64,000 nucleotides of DNA from Streptomyces flavotricini (GCF_020639365.1 NZ_JAINUL010000001.1:6684867-6748866), one strand, 5' to 3'; shown: positions 24,883-34,048, counted from the stretch's first letter. Translations and numbers: made by a program. Notes: generated from the sequence alone by a model not told the origin.

Positions 24883-25832
24883 GTCCTGTCCTCCGGTCGC
24901 GTCTGCTTCCTGGCGAAGCGCGACTCGGTCGCGCAGATCTCGTACCCGAACCACTCGTTGACGGCGAGCATCGGCTCGTTCCCCGCGTCGTTGCCCGTGA
25001 AGGCCTCCGTGTAGCCGGCGGCACGGGCCCGGCGGAGCGAGTCCGTCTTGGCGAGCTTGGCCAGCCCACGGCCGCGGAAGGCCCGCAGGGTGCCGGTCAT
25101 CGCCGAGCCGTAGCGGGTGGCGCCGTCGGTGCGGGCGGCGCAGAACGCGGCCACGACCCCGTCGACCAGGACGACCCGGGTCAGCTCCCGGTCCAGGGTC
25201 GGCTCGTTCCAGACGCTGCGCAGCCAGTCCTCGTAGTCGTCCAGCACCTCCGGTACGTCACCCGGCTCGTCGGCCGACACCGCCGCGTCGGCCTCGAACA
25301 GCGGGCGCGGGTCGGCGGCGAAGGCCGAGGCCGGGCGCAGCTCGACCCCGGCGGGCAGGACCGCCGGGAGCTCCGGCAGCGGGCCGGCGGCCAGGTCCAG
25401 GCGCAGGAAGTGCGCGGAGCGGGAGGCGCGGTAGCCGCGCCGCTCGGCGAAGGCGCGGTGGGCCGGCTCGTCGAGGACCCAGGCGTACGTCTCCACCGCG
25501 CCCTCCGCGGCCAGGTACTCCTCCGCCGCGTCCAGCAGCGCGGACCCGGCGCCGAGACGACGGTGCGCGGGGTCGACGTAGGCGTTGACGAAGGCCTGGC
25601 CCCGCTCGGGGCTGCGGTGCGCGAGTCCGAGTTCGGCGGTGCCCACGACGAGGCCGTCCCCGGTCTCGGCGGTGAGGACGCGGTAGCGCTTGCCGGGGTG
25701 CGCGGTGGCCAGCTCGTAGGCCACACCGGCCGGTGTGGTGATCATGAAGGGCAGGGCCGTGCGGCGCACCCGCGCGACGGACTCCGCACCCCGTGCATCG
25801 CCCGGGCGGAGCTCGCGGATCTTTACGGTCAT
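24879..25832 (-). CDS. GNAT acetyltransferase, two tandem GNAT domains
   Basis: 317 aa. The N-terminal half carries IRELRPGDARGAESVARVRR and a acetyl-CoA loop-like AYVDPAHRRLGAGSALLDAAEEYLAAEGA. The C-terminal half repeats the fold with SAMTGTLRAFRGRGLAKLAKTDSLRRARAAGYTEAFTGNDAGNEPMLAVNEWFGY. Two linked GNAT domains with a GNDxxNxPML signature are common in actinobacteria (mycothiol synthase is one such protein, but this is not obviously it). The acceptor substrate is unknown. Coupled to the DUF402 gene; divergent from the GntR gene. Confidence 0.82.
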   Translation of the reverse strand: MTVKIRELRPGDARGAESVARVRRTALPFMITTPAGVAYELATAHPGKRYRVLTAETGDGLVVGTAELGLAHRSPERGQAFVNAYVDPAHRRLGAGSALLDAAEEYLAAEGAVETYAWVLDEPAHRAFAERRGYRASRSAHFLRLDLAAGPLPELPAVLPAGVELRPASAFAADPRPLFEADAAVSADEPGDVPEVLDDYEDWLRSVWNEPTLDRELTRVVLVDGVVAAFCAARTDGATRYGSAMTGTLRAFRGRGLAKLAKTDSLRRARAAGYTEAFTGNDAGNEPMLAVNEWFGYEICATESRFARKQTRPEDRT

Positions 25833-25903
25833 GGCGTCGACCGTAGGCGCGGGGACGGGGCGAATGCCTCCTAATTTCCCGGAGGATGGGGGAGAATCGC
25901 CGG

Positions 25904-26290
25904 GTGACCTCGACGAACCTGAAGATCCGGATCGACGGCGCGGCCGGCGCCGCAGCCCCGTACGAGCAGCTGCGCGCGCAGATCGCCCAGGCGGCGCGGT
26001 CGGGGGAGCTGCCGGTCGGTTACAAGCTGCCGACGGTGCGCGCTCTCGCCGAGGAACTGGGGCTGGCGGCGAACACGGTCGCGAAGGCCTACCGGGCCCT
26101 GGAGGGAGACGGGGTGATCGAGACCCGCGGCCGGAACGGGACCTTCGTCGCGGCGGCCGGCGACGGGGCCGCCCGCGAGGCGGCCTCCGCCGCCCAGGCC
26201 TACGCGGAGCGCGCGAAGCGACTGGGCCTGAGCTTCGACGAGGCGACGGCGGCGGCCCTGGACGCCCTGCGCGCCCGCTACGGGAATTAG
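25904..26290 (+). CDS. GntR-family regulator, YtrA-like
   Basis: 128 aa from GTG 25904, preferred because GGGGGAG (25888-25894) is well spaced; the ATG at 25886 directly abuts its only possible ribosome site. The winged helix is clear: PYEQLRAQIAQAARSGELPVGYKLPTVRALAEELGLAANTVAKAYRALEGDGVIETRGRNGTFV. The C-terminal part is a short helix of about 45 residues, as in the YtrA subgroup that lacks a large effector domain. YtrA-type genes usually regulate neighbouring transporters; here none is adjacent, and the divergent GNAT-DUF402 pair is the nearest possible target. Confidence 0.85.
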   Translation: MTSTNLKIRIDGAAGAAAPYEQLRAQIAQAARSGELPVGYKLPTVRALAEELGLAANTVAKAYRALEGDGVIETRGRNGTFVAAAGDGAAREAASAAQAYAERAKRLGLSFDEATAAALDALRARYGN

Positions 26291-26333
26291 GGGGTGTCTT
26301 GCCGATCAGGTTCGGGTGGGCCGCGCCCTAGCC

Positions 26334-26870
26334 CTAGCGCCGCAGCAGCTGCGCACGGAGGTGGTGCTGCAGGGGCTGTCCCATCGCCGCCATGTCCTGC
26401 TCGATCGTCAGCTCCCCGTCCCCGAAGGCGTACCGGCGCCGCATGGCCGTGACCTCCTTGGCCTTGGGGGTGCGTGCCACGGTCTCGGTGGCGATCTCGA
26501 TCTCCGTCCCGGACACCCGGCCGACGTACGTCTCCACGATGCCGGTCGGGTGCGCGAGGACCACCTCCAGCGAGGCGTCGGGCAGGACCCGCCACCACCC
26601 CGACTCGCGCCCCGACGGGCGCAGCACCGTGCCGGACCCGTCGATCAGCCAGGCCCGCGACTCGTAGCGCAGGAAGGGCCGGCCGTCGTGACTGAAGGTG
26701 ATCTCCTGCTCGTACCGGAACCCCTCTTCCAGGGTCGGGTACTCGCCCCGGCCCCGGCCGTGCCAGCGCCCGAGGAGGGACAGCACCGGCCGCAGCTGCG
26801 GGTGCGGTTCGGGGCCCTCGCCGAGGACGTGGCTGTCGGGGTACGGATTCTCCTGCGCCGGCTCGGGCAC
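26334..26870 (-). CDS. Nitrobindin-like heme beta-barrel protein
   Basis: 178 aa from GTG 26870, 7 nt after AGGAG. The barrel signature GxWxGxG is present as LGRWHGRGRGEYP, followed by FRYEQEITFSHDGRPFLRYESRAW and SGWWRVLPDASLEVVLAHPTGIVETYVG. The C-terminal MAAMGQPLQHHLRAQLLRR supplies the conserved histidine that binds heme in nitrobindins. Family members bind ferric heme and isomerise peroxynitrite or bind NO. It is a single cytosolic gene. Confidence 0.85.
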   Translation of the reverse strand: MPEPAQENPYPDSHVLGEGPEPHPQLRPVLSLLGRWHGRGRGEYPTLEEGFRYEQEITFSHDGRPFLRYESRAWLIDGSGTVLRPSGRESGWWRVLPDASLEVVLAHPTGIVETYVGRVSGTEIEIATETVARTPKAKEVTAMRRRYAFGDGELTIEQDMAAMGQPLQHHLRAQLLRR

Positions 26871-26976
26871 GTGCACTCTCCTGCTCGGTGGGTGTCCCCG
26901 GCCGCTCCGGCCGGGTCCGCCGCCCATTGTCTTCGGCGCGCGGGCGCGGCCGGTGCGCGCCCCGCCCGCGAGGGCA

Positions 26977-28077
26977 CTACAGGTAGAGGCCGGGCTCCGA
27001 GCCGTGCAGGCCCTGCGGCGGCAGCAGCGACGCGGGGCCCGCGCCCCGGCGCAGCGCGAACAGCTCGGCCAGCGTGGCGCCTTCGCGTGACACCCCCTCG
27101 TCCGTGCCCAGCCATTCCACGGCCTCGCCGTGCGTCAGCCGGCCGACCTCGATGCGGGCCAGGCAGCGGCCCGGCCGGACCACCGCCGGGTGGAGCCGTT
27201 CCAGATCCTCGTTCGTGGTCACCCCGACCAGTACGTTGCGCCCTTGCCCCAGCAGCCCGTCCGTCAGGTTCAGCAGCCGCGACAGCGCCTGGCCGGCCGT
27301 GTGCCGGGCCTCGCCGCGGATCAGCTCGTCGCAGTCCTCCAGCAGCAGCAGCCGCCAGCGGCCCTTCGCGGTGCCCTCGTCCTCGCCGATCGCGATGTCC
27401 ATGAGGTAGCCCACGTCGTTGAACAGCCGCTCGGGGTCCAGGACGCAGTCCACCTGGCACCAGTCCCGCCACGACCGGGCCAGCGTCCGCAGTGCGGAGG
27501 TCTTGCCCGTGCCCGGCGGCCCGTGCAGCAGGAGCAGCCGGCCCGCGATGTCGTCCGGGGTCACCTTCATCAGCCGGTCCATCGCACCGGCCACCGGCGC
27601 GGTGTAATTGGGCCGGACGTCCGCCCAGGTGCCGGCGGAGATCTGGCGGGTCGTCCGGTACGGGCCGCGGCGCGGGGAGACGTACCAGAAGCCCATCGTG
27701 ACGGTCGAAGGCTGCGGTTCGGGCTCGTCCTGCGCCCCCTCCGTGGCCTCGCCGAGCACGCCGGCGGCGAGTTCGTCGCTGACCGCCGTCACCGTGACGT
27801 CCGCGCCGCGGCTCCAGCGGGAGACGAGCATCGTCCAGCCCTCGCCCTCGACGAGCATGGCGCTGCGGTCGGAGTCGCGCGCGGAGCGCAGCACGGTGGC
27901 CTCGGGCGGCATCAGGGTCGCCTCCGCCTTCACCCGCTCGATCGTGACGCTGTGCGAGTACGGCTGCTCGCCGGATGCGAACCGGCCGAGGAACAGCGCG
28001 TCCACGACGTCAGACGGTGAATCGCTGTCATCGACATTGAGCCGGATCGGCAGCGCGTCATGCGGGTTGGCTGGCAT
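26977..28077 (-). CDS. AAA+ ATPase with DUF5925-type N-terminal domain
   Basis: 366 aa from the ATG giving MPANPHDALPIRLNVDDSDSPSD; in-frame ATGs 3 codons and further upstream exist and no clear ribosome site decides between them. The N-terminal about 170 residues are the DUF5925-like domain. The AAA+ module follows: Walker A GPPGTGKTSALRT, Walker B WRLLLLEDCDELI, sensor 1 VGVTTNEDLERL and arginine motif VVRPGRCLARIEV. Single-copy AAA+ proteins of this type are widespread in Streptomyces; the remodelled substrate is not known. Divergent from the SGNH esterase gene. Confidence 0.82.
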   Translation of the reverse strand: MPANPHDALPIRLNVDDSDSPSDVVDALFLGRFASGEQPYSHSVTIERVKAEATLMPPEATVLRSARDSDRSAMLVEGEGWTMLVSRWSRGADVTVTAVSDELAAGVLGEATEGAQDEPEPQPSTVTMGFWYVSPRRGPYRTTRQISAGTWADVRPNYTAPVAGAMDRLMKVTPDDIAGRLLLLHGPPGTGKTSALRTLARSWRDWCQVDCVLDPERLFNDVGYLMDIAIGEDEGTAKGRWRLLLLEDCDELIRGEARHTAGQALSRLLNLTDGLLGQGRNVLVGVTTNEDLERLHPAVVRPGRCLARIEVGRLTHGEAVEWLGTDEGVSREGATLAELFALRRGAGPASLLPPQGLHGSEPGLYL

Positions 28078-28250
28078 GGCGCCCATGATCCGGCACGAAG
28101 TGGCCTCGTGCACCCGTGTTTCGCTGGATCGGGTGCCCAAGTTCCCTCTTCAAACGCGCCGGTGGTGAAGGTTCGGGGCGCAACTCCGCGCCGAAAATTC
28201 TTGGCATGAGCACTTCCGGCCATGCCCGGCTCCCAGTACCACGGACTCAG

Positions 28251-28268
28251 GAGTAACTCCCGAGTAAC
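28251..28268. promoter_or_regulatory. Direct repeat GAGTAAC upstream of SGNH esterase
   Basis: GAGTAAC occurs at 28251-28257 and 28262-28268, 11 bp apart, 35-52 bp before the esterase start. It may be a regulator binding site or part of the leader; assignment is tentative. Confidence 0.35.
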
Positions 28269-28302
28269 CCCCGTGTACCTCCCCCCACAAGGAGCCGCAC
28301 AC

Positions 28303-29112
28303 ATGAGCATGAAGATGTCGCGCTTCGCCGCCCTGACCTCCTCCCTGTTACTCGCCGCGAGCGCCGCCCTGTTCGGCGCGGGACAGGCGGCCGCCGCCAC
28401 GGCCGACTTCGGCTACGTCGCCCTCGGCGACTCGTACTCCTCCGGCGTCGGCGCCGGCAACTACGACAGCGGGAGCGGCAACTGCAAGCGCACCACCCGC
28501 GCCTACCCGGCCCTGTGGGCCGCCGCCCACGCCCCGCAGACCTTCTCCTTCGCCGCCTGCTCGGGTGCCCGTACGGGTGACGTCCTGTCCGGCCAGCTCT
28601 CCCCGCTGAACTCCGGAACCGACCTGGTCAGCATCACCATCGGCGGCAACGACGCGGGATTCTCCGACGTCATGACGACCTGCGTGCTCCAGTCCGAGTC
28701 CACCTGCGTCAGCCGCGTCAACCAGGCCAAGGCGTACGTCGACTCCACCCTCCCCGGCCAGCTCGACCAGGTCTACGACGCGATCCACGGCCGGGCTCCC
28801 GGCGCCCACGTCGTCGTCCTGGGCTACCCGCGCTTCTACAAGCTGAACGGAACCTGCACCACCGGGCTCACGGAAGGGGAGCGCTCCGCCATCAACGGCG
28901 CGGCCGACTACCTGAACGCCGCCATCGCCAAACGCGCCGCCAACCACGGGTTCACCTTCGCCTCGGTGGCAGGCGCCTTCACCGGCCACGAGATCTGCTC
29001 CGGCGACGCGTGGCTGCACAGCGTCAACTGGCTCAACATCGGCGAGTCGTACCACCCCACCGCCGCCGGACAGTCCGGTGGCTACCTGCCCGTGTTCACC
29101 AACGCCGCCTGA
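28303..29112 (+). CDS. Secreted SGNH-family esterase/lipase with a TTA codon
   Basis: 269 aa, AAGGAG at 28289-28294. The signal peptide ends near GQAAAATA. SGNH blocks: GDSYSSGVGAG (nucleophile Ser), FAACSGARTGDV, SITIGGNDAGFSDV (Gly and Asn of the oxyanion hole) and LNIGESYHPTAAGQ (catalytic His). Six cysteines fit the disulfide pattern of actinomycete SGNH lipases such as the S. coelicolor SCO1725 enzyme. Codon 16, in the signal peptide, is TTA (28348-28350), which requires the bldA tRNA, so the protein should be made mainly during development or stationary phase. The gene converges on the kinase gene. Confidence 0.9.
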   Translation: MSMKMSRFAALTSSLLLAASAALFGAGQAAAATADFGYVALGDSYSSGVGAGNYDSGSGNCKRTTRAYPALWAAAHAPQTFSFAACSGARTGDVLSGQLSPLNSGTDLVSITIGGNDAGFSDVMTTCVLQSESTCVSRVNQAKAYVDSTLPGQLDQVYDAIHGRAPGAHVVVLGYPRFYKLNGTCTTGLTEGERSAINGAADYLNAAIAKRAANHGFTFASVAGAFTGHEICSGDAWLHSVNWLNIGESYHPTAAGQSGGYLPVFTNAA

Positions 29113-29118
29113 CCGGGG

Positions 29119-30924
29119 CTACGAGTCGCCGGCCTCCGGGCCGGCCGCTTCCGGCGCCGGAGCCTGCGCCTCCGGCGTCGTCGGCCCCGCGGGCACCGGC
29201 CCCGCAGACACCGGCCCCGCGGACCCCGGCCCCGCCGTCACCGGGGCGGCCGGCGTACCGCTCGCACCGGGGGAGGGGGTGGCCCCGCCCGGCGGGGTCT
29301 CCCCCTCCCCTTCCGCCGCCTCGCAGGTGACGGAGAACTCCATCCACTCCGAGGCGGCCGGAGCAGCCCCCCGCACCTCCAGCCGGACCGCGTCGTTGAA
29401 GGTCGCGCTCGGGTAGTACGTGAGCTCGGTGTGGTCCAGCTGCCGGATCGAGGGGCCGTCCGCCCCGTACGTGACGGACTGCCAGCCGGGGTCCGAGGTG
29501 ACCCCGCTGCGGGTCGCCCAGCGGTACTCCAGCACGGCGGGCGTACGGTCCGCCTCGACCGTCGCCGTGAAGGCCGGAGCCTGCTCGGCCGGCGGCGGGC
29601 ACGTCCCGCGGTACTCCTCCCGCAGGGCGTGCACCGCCACGGCGAACTGCGGGGCGGGCGTGGCCGACGGGGAAGCGGACGGCGACGGCGACGGCGACGG
29701 GGAGCGGGGCGCGGAGGGCGACTGCGATGCGGACGCGCTCTCGGACCCCCGGGGCGAGGCGGTGGCCGGGGCCGTCGCGCCGGTGCCCCCGGTCCCGCCC
29801 GGATCCTCGCGGTCCTTGAGCAGCAGCCACCCCAGGGCGATGACAGCCAGCAGCAGCACCACGATCCCGGCCGTCAGCAGCGCCCCGGCCCGTCCCTCGC
29901 GCGGCGGCGCCCCGCCGCCGGGCCCGCGGCCCGCCGGAGCGGGCGCCGCCGCGGACCCGGACAGGGGCATGGGCATCGGCGGGGTCGGCCCGTCCTGGCG
30001 GCCGCCGTCCCGGTGGTGCGCCGTGGCCGTCGGGGAGTCCGGGCCCGACACCGCGCCGCCGAAGGCCCGCAGGATCCCGCCCGCGCCGACGATCCGCAGC
30101 ATCCGGGCCGCCTCCGCCGCGGTCAGCCGCTCCTGCGGGTCCTTGCGCAGCAGCCCCTCCAGCACCGGCGTCAGGGGGCCGGCCCGGCGCGGCGGCGGCA
30201 GCTCGTCGTCCACCACCGCCCGCAGGGTGGACAGCGGGGTGTCGTGCCGGAAGGGCGTGACGCCCTCGACGGCGGCGTACAGCATCACCCCGAGCGACCA
30301 CAGGTCCGACTCGGGTCCCGGGGCGCGCCCGAGGGCCCGCTCCGGCGCGAGGTACTCGGGGGAGCCCACCACCTCGCCCGTCATCGTGATCGAGGACGAG
30401 CCCTCCAGGCTGGCGATCCCGAAATCGCTCAGCACCACCCTGCCGTCGTTGGCGATCAGCACGTTGGCGGGCTTCACGTCCCGGTGCAGCACCCCCGCCT
30501 CGTGCGCGGAGCGCAGCGCGGCCAGCACCTGCTCCCCGAAGTGCGCGGCCCGCTGCGGGGTGAGCGGCCCGTCGGCCTCCAGTACGTCGGCCAGCGAGAG
30601 TCCGCGTACGAGCTCCATCACGATCCAGGGCTTGCCGTCCTCCGTGGCCACGTCGTAGACGGTGACGACCCCGCGGTGCGAGACCCGGGCCGCGGCCCAG
30701 GCCTCCCGTTCGAGCCGCCGGTACATCCGCCCGATCGTGGCACCGTCCAGTCCGGCCGGGGCCCGTACCTCCTTGACGGCCACCTCGCGGCCCAGCACCT
30801 CGTCGCGGGCCCGCCACACGGTGCCCATGCCGCCCCGGCCCAGCTGGTCGATCAGCCGGTACCGGCCCGAGACGACACGCCCCGGGGCGGATTCCCCGCC
30901 CGGTTCACCCATGTTGTCACTCAC
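29119..30924 (-). CDS. Membrane Ser/Thr protein kinase (PknB-type) with extracytoplasmic domain
   Basis: 601 aa. The Hanks kinase domain spans residues about 20-275: GRGGMGTVW (P loop), REVAVKEV (Lys), LHRDVKPANVLI (catalytic loop), LSDFGIAS and GSPEYLAPERALG. A Pro/Ala-rich juxtamembrane region leads to one transmembrane helix (LLTAGIVVLLLAVIALGWLLL, about 355-377). Outside is a Ser/Pro-rich stalk, then a globular domain (VHALREEYRGTCPPPAEQAP to EWMEFSVTCEAA) with two cysteines and a long Gly/Pro/Ala tail. There are no PASTA repeats, so the signal sensed differs from PknB. The domain contains sequence unlike its neighbours only in its low-complexity tail. Confidence 0.9.
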   Translation of the reverse strand: MSDNMGEPGGESAPGRVVSGRYRLIDQLGRGGMGTVWRARDEVLGREVAVKEVRAPAGLDGATIGRMYRRLEREAWAAARVSHRGVVTVYDVATEDGKPWIVMELVRGLSLADVLEADGPLTPQRAAHFGEQVLAALRSAHEAGVLHRDVKPANVLIANDGRVVLSDFGIASLEGSSSITMTGEVVGSPEYLAPERALGRAPGPESDLWSLGVMLYAAVEGVTPFRHDTPLSTLRAVVDDELPPPRRAGPLTPVLEGLLRKDPQERLTAAEAARMLRIVGAGGILRAFGGAVSGPDSPTATAHHRDGGRQDGPTPPMPMPLSGSAAAPAPAGRGPGGGAPPREGRAGALLTAGIVVLLLAVIALGWLLLKDREDPGGTGGTGATAPATASPRGSESASASQSPSAPRSPSPSPSPSASPSATPAPQFAVAVHALREEYRGTCPPPAEQAPAFTATVEADRTPAVLEYRWATRSGVTSDPGWQSVTYGADGPSIRQLDHTELTYYPSATFNDAVRLEVRGAAPAASEWMEFSVTCEAAEGEGETPPGGATPSPGASGTPAAPVTAGPGSAGPVSAGPVPAGPTTPEAQAPAPEAAGPEAGDS

Positions 30925-31251
30925 GCGAGCCCCCAGGTGTGTCCGTGTGTCGGCGGGCGGTCACTCCAAGTTAGCGCAGTACGTCCCGCGTGGCCCCGGT
31001 CCGCGGCGGGACGCGCGCGCCCGGCCGCCGAACAGCCCGGCGGGACGCCGGCGGAGAGGCCGCCGGGGCCTCGCGCGGGGTTGTCGAACCACCCGCCTCC
31101 GTGCGGAGAGTGACGGTCGACTCCGCTGAGTAACCGTCAACTCCCCGTCCCCATAGGGGTAATTCACACCACCGGGATACCCGAGCACGACGTGGGGGCG
31201 ATAGGGTTACCCTGCCCGGGCCGGGTGCCCTCGTACGGGTGGGGAGAGATC
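30925..31251. other. Intergenic region between the kinase and a small-protein gene
   Basis: No gene is supported in these 327 bp. The region should hold the divergent promoters of the kinase and the 89-aa protein. TAGGGTTACCCT-type sequence at about 31203-31213 forms an 11-bp palindrome (AGGGT-T-ACCCT) and TAGGGT could act as a -10 element for the rightward gene. Confidence 0.5.
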
Positions 31252-31521
31252 ATGGAACAGATAGCAATGCGCAGCAGGCCGCCTCGCGTGCCTGCCATCA
31301 CCTGCGGGAGCAGTGCGACCAGCTCGCGCCTCGACCGCCACCTCGCCGTGCTGGGTGGACCCGCCGTCCCCCACCGCGAGGTCGCGGAGGCGACGCTGCT
31401 GATGCGCGAACTGACGTCCCGCGACCACACGCACCGTCTGCGGAGCCGGAGCGCGCGCGTCTCGCTCTTCGCGCCGCTGCGCCGTCTGCGTCGCACGCTC
31501 TTCGGCAGCCGCCGCTCGTAA
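31252..31521 (+). CDS. Small basic protein of unknown function
   Basis: 89 aa from ATG 31252 with GGGGAGAG just upstream. The sequence is highly basic at the C-terminus (HRLRSRSARVSLFAPLRRLRRTLFGSRRS) and contains HREVAEATLLMRELTSRD. No domain is recognised and no membrane segment or signal peptide is visible. Codon use matches the surrounding genes, it is preceded by a plausible promoter and ribosome site, and it is longer than chance open frames here, so I regard it as real. Arginine richness would fit nucleic-acid or membrane-surface binding; that is speculation. Confidence 0.6.
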   Translation: MEQIAMRSRPPRVPAITCGSSATSSRLDRHLAVLGGPAVPHREVAEATLLMRELTSRDHTHRLRSRSARVSLFAPLRRLRRTLFGSRRS

Positions 31522-31556
31522 CAACGTCCCCGACCGTCATTGGTTTCGCCCCGGCC

Positions 31557-32795
31557 CTACGCAACCACACCATCCCGGCGCAGTGTCGTGATCTGCGCGC
31601 CCGTCATCCCCAGGGCGCGCAGCAGGGCCTCGGTGTGTTCGCCGAGCGCGGGCACCGCACCCATGTGCGGTGCCGCGCCTCCCGGCAGTCCGATCGGCGG
31701 CAGCAGTGCCCGCAGCGGACCGGCCGGTGATCCCACCTCGCGCCAGCGGTCCCGCGCCGCCAGCTGGGGATGCCGCGCCAGCTGCGCCACGGAGTTCAGC
31801 CGCGCGCAGGCGATGCCCGCCGCCTCCAGCCGCCCGACCGCCTCGTCCGCGCCGAGCCCGGCGAGCGCCTCGGCGACCACGGCGTCGGTCTTCTCCCGGC
31901 CCCGGGTGCGCGCCGCGTTCGTCGCGTACGCCGGATCCTCGGCCAACTCCGGCCGTTCCAGTACCTGTTCGGCGAGCCGCCGCCACTCGCGGTCGTTCTG
32001 CACCGACAGCAGCACCCGGTCCCCGTCCGCCGTCGGGTAGGCGTCGTAGGGGGAGATGACGGCGTGCGCGAGGCCCGTCCGCACGGGCTGCTCCCCGCCG
32101 TGCATGGTGTGGTGCAGCGGATGGCCCATCCACTCGGCCAGCGCGTCGAGCATCGAGACCTCGACCCGGCCCCCGCGCCCGGTGACCCCGCGGCGCAACA
32201 GGGCCGCGAGGACCCCGGAGAAGGCGTACATGGCCGCCGCGATGTCCGCGGCCGGGATGCCCGCCTTGACGGGCTGCCCCGGGGTGCCGGTCACCGAGAC
32301 CAGCCCCGCCTCGCACTGCACGAGCATGTCGTAGGCGCGCTTGTGGGCGTACGGGCCCTCGGGCCCGTATCCGGAGATGTCGACGGCGACCAGCCGCGGG
32401 TACCGCGCGCACAGCGCGGCCGAGTCGAGCCCGAGCCGGGCGGCGGCTCCGTGGGCGAGGTTCTGAACGAACACGTCGGCCCCGTCGAGCAGCCCGTGCA
32501 GGACCTCCAGGCCGCGCGGGTCCTTCAGGTCGAGCGCGATCGACTCCTTGCCGCGGTTGGCCCAGACGAAGTGCGAGGCCAGTCCGTGCGCGGCGGTGTC
32601 GTAGGCGCGCGCGAAGTCACCGCCGTCGGGCCGCTCGACCTTGATCACCCGGGCGCCGAGGTCGGCGAGCTGCCGGGTGGCGAAGGGGGCCGAGACGGCC
32701 TGTTCGACGGCGACGACGGTGACACCGTCGAGGGGGAGCGGTTCCACGGGGAGCGGTTCCCCGGGGCGTGCGGGTGCGGGCGAGTCGGCTGTCAT
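31557..32795 (-). CDS. CaiB/BaiF family (class III) CoA-transferase
   Basis: 412 aa. Class III CoA-transferase features: LDGVTVVAVEQAVSAPFATRQLADLGARVIKVERPDGGDFARAYD near the N-terminus, HFVWANRGKESIALDLKDPRG, and VDISGYGPEGPYAHKRAYDMLVQCEAGLVSVTG, which contains the catalytic Asp in AYDMLVQ. The later domain has EVSMLDALAEWMGHPLH. These enzymes move CoA between carboxylic acids, for example formyl, carnitine or alpha-methylacyl substrates; the partner acids are unknown. It stands alone, converging on the small basic-protein gene. Confidence 0.88.
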   Translation of the reverse strand: MTADSPAPARPGEPLPVEPLPLDGVTVVAVEQAVSAPFATRQLADLGARVIKVERPDGGDFARAYDTAAHGLASHFVWANRGKESIALDLKDPRGLEVLHGLLDGADVFVQNLAHGAAARLGLDSAALCARYPRLVAVDISGYGPEGPYAHKRAYDMLVQCEAGLVSVTGTPGQPVKAGIPAADIAAAMYAFSGVLAALLRRGVTGRGGRVEVSMLDALAEWMGHPLHHTMHGGEQPVRTGLAHAVISPYDAYPTADGDRVLLSVQNDREWRRLAEQVLERPELAEDPAYATNAARTRGREKTDAVVAEALAGLGADEAVGRLEAAGIACARLNSVAQLARHPQLAARDRWREVGSPAGPLRALLPPIGLPGGAAPHMGAVPALGEHTEALLRALGMTGAQITTLRRDGVVA

Positions 32796-32887
32796 GACAG
32801 CCTGCCTACCTTCTGGGACCCCGGCTTGTCACCAGGCAGGGCGCCGGGACCACCGCCGACGCCGACCGCGGGCGGGCCCGCGTGCCG

Positions 32888-34048
32888 TCAGAGCAGGGCG
32901 AACTGGCCGCCCGGGCCCTCCTCGTGGTGGTCCAGTACGGAGGCCGGTCGCCGGGCCCAGCGCGGCGGCGGCAGCACCCCGGCCGCCGCCAGCTCGGCGG
33001 CGGGCAGCGGCGTCCCGGCGGTGAACGCCGCGCGCTCCGGGGCCAGATCGGCCAGCAGCGCCAGGGTGGTCACCAGCGCCAGCAGCTCCGAGGTCCAGGA
33101 CTGCGGCCACGCCGCCGGCCCGAGCGTCTCCAGCCCGTCGGCCTCCGGATCCCGGTGGGCGGTGCGGGCGGCGAACCAGGCCTCCAGCACCCGCGTACCG
33201 CCCTGCACCTCGTACTCCCAGGCGCCCGGCGGCACGGGGGAGACCGTCCCGGTACCCAGGCTCAGGATCTCGGTCTCCGGGTCGTACGCGAGCCCCTCCG
33301 GCCAGGCCTGGACCGCCGAGCGGACGTACGGGCGGCGCCCGCCCGGCAGCCGGGGCGGCTCGGAGCCGGGCCCGCCGCGCAGCTGGACGGTGAGCAGCCG
33401 GTGCCCCAGCTCCAGCCCGGCCCGCCAGCGCCCGGGATCGACGGTCAGCGGGACCTCGTACCCGCGGGGACCGGGGCGGCCCGCCGCGAGGATCCAGCAC
33501 AGCACGTCCTGCGGGGTGACCCAGCCGCCGTAGCGCTCGCCCAGCAGCGGCAGCAGGCCCGGCGCGAGATTGGGCTCGGCGCCGCCGGGGCGGCGGTGCA
33601 GTGGGCGGATCCGGCCCAGCCGGCCGACCGGGAGGTGTGCGGTGACCAGCAGCTCCGGGGTCTCGACGGCGAAGAGCTGGTGCTCGTCCAGGACCCGCCA
33701 CAGCTCCGGCCGGGCCAGGTCGATGAGCCGCTGGTCGGGCAGCAGCCACTGCTCGTCGAAGGGATCGCGCAGCACCCGTACGGGCTCCGGGCAGGGTCCC
33801 GGCGCATCGGCGAAGCGGGCGGTCGACGGCGAGCGCCGGCCGGGCAGGGCCGCCGCGCCGGTGGTGGGCGTACGGCTGCGGGTCGGGCGGAACAGCCGCT
33901 CCCGCTCGATGCCCTCGGCGCCGGTCAGGGCCGCCCAGCGGGCCCGCAGGGCCGCGGGATCGGGGGCCGCCACCCAGGCCCGGCCCAGGCGCAGTCCGCC
34001 CACGGCCCAGGGCATCAGATCGTCCAGCAGCGGTACGTCTTCGCTCAC
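32888..34048 (-). CDS. Orphan type ISP restriction/modification-like specificity protein
   Basis: 386 aa from GTG 34048 (VSEDVPLLDDLMPW). The C-terminal part, PGGRRPYVRSAVQAWPEGLAYDPETEILSLGTGTVSPVPPGAWEYEVQGGTRVLEAWFAART, resembles the C-terminal specificity domain of type ISP (LlaBIII-like) restriction-modification enzymes. None of the nuclease, helicase or SAM-methyltransferase motifs of a complete type ISP enzyme is present and no such genes are adjacent. Stand-alone proteins of this kind are annotated in many Streptomyces. It is not a working restriction system on its own; the true role is unknown. Confidence 0.6.
   Translation of the reverse strand: MSEDVPLLDDLMPWAVGGLRLGRAWVAAPDPAALRARWAALTGAEGIERERLFRPTRSRTPTTGAAALPGRRSPSTARFADAPGPCPEPVRVLRDPFDEQWLLPDQRLIDLARPELWRVLDEHQLFAVETPELLVTAHLPVGRLGRIRPLHRRPGGAEPNLAPGLLPLLGERYGGWVTPQDVLCWILAAGRPGPRGYEVPLTVDPGRWRAGLELGHRLLTVQLRGGPGSEPPRLPGGRRPYVRSAVQAWPEGLAYDPETEILSLGTGTVSPVPPGAWEYEVQGGTRVLEAWFAARTAHRDPEADGLETLGPAAWPQSWTSELLALVTTLALLADLAPERAAFTAGTPLPAAELAAAGVLPPPRWARRPASVLDHHEEGPGGQFALL

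Noticed and set aside
31203..31213. Palindrome AGGGT-T-ACCCT before the 89-aa protein gene
   Set aside because: Short and low in information; a chance match is as likely as an operator.
32888..34048. Complete restriction-modification system
   Set aside because: No nuclease, helicase or methyltransferase motifs in this gene or its neighbours.
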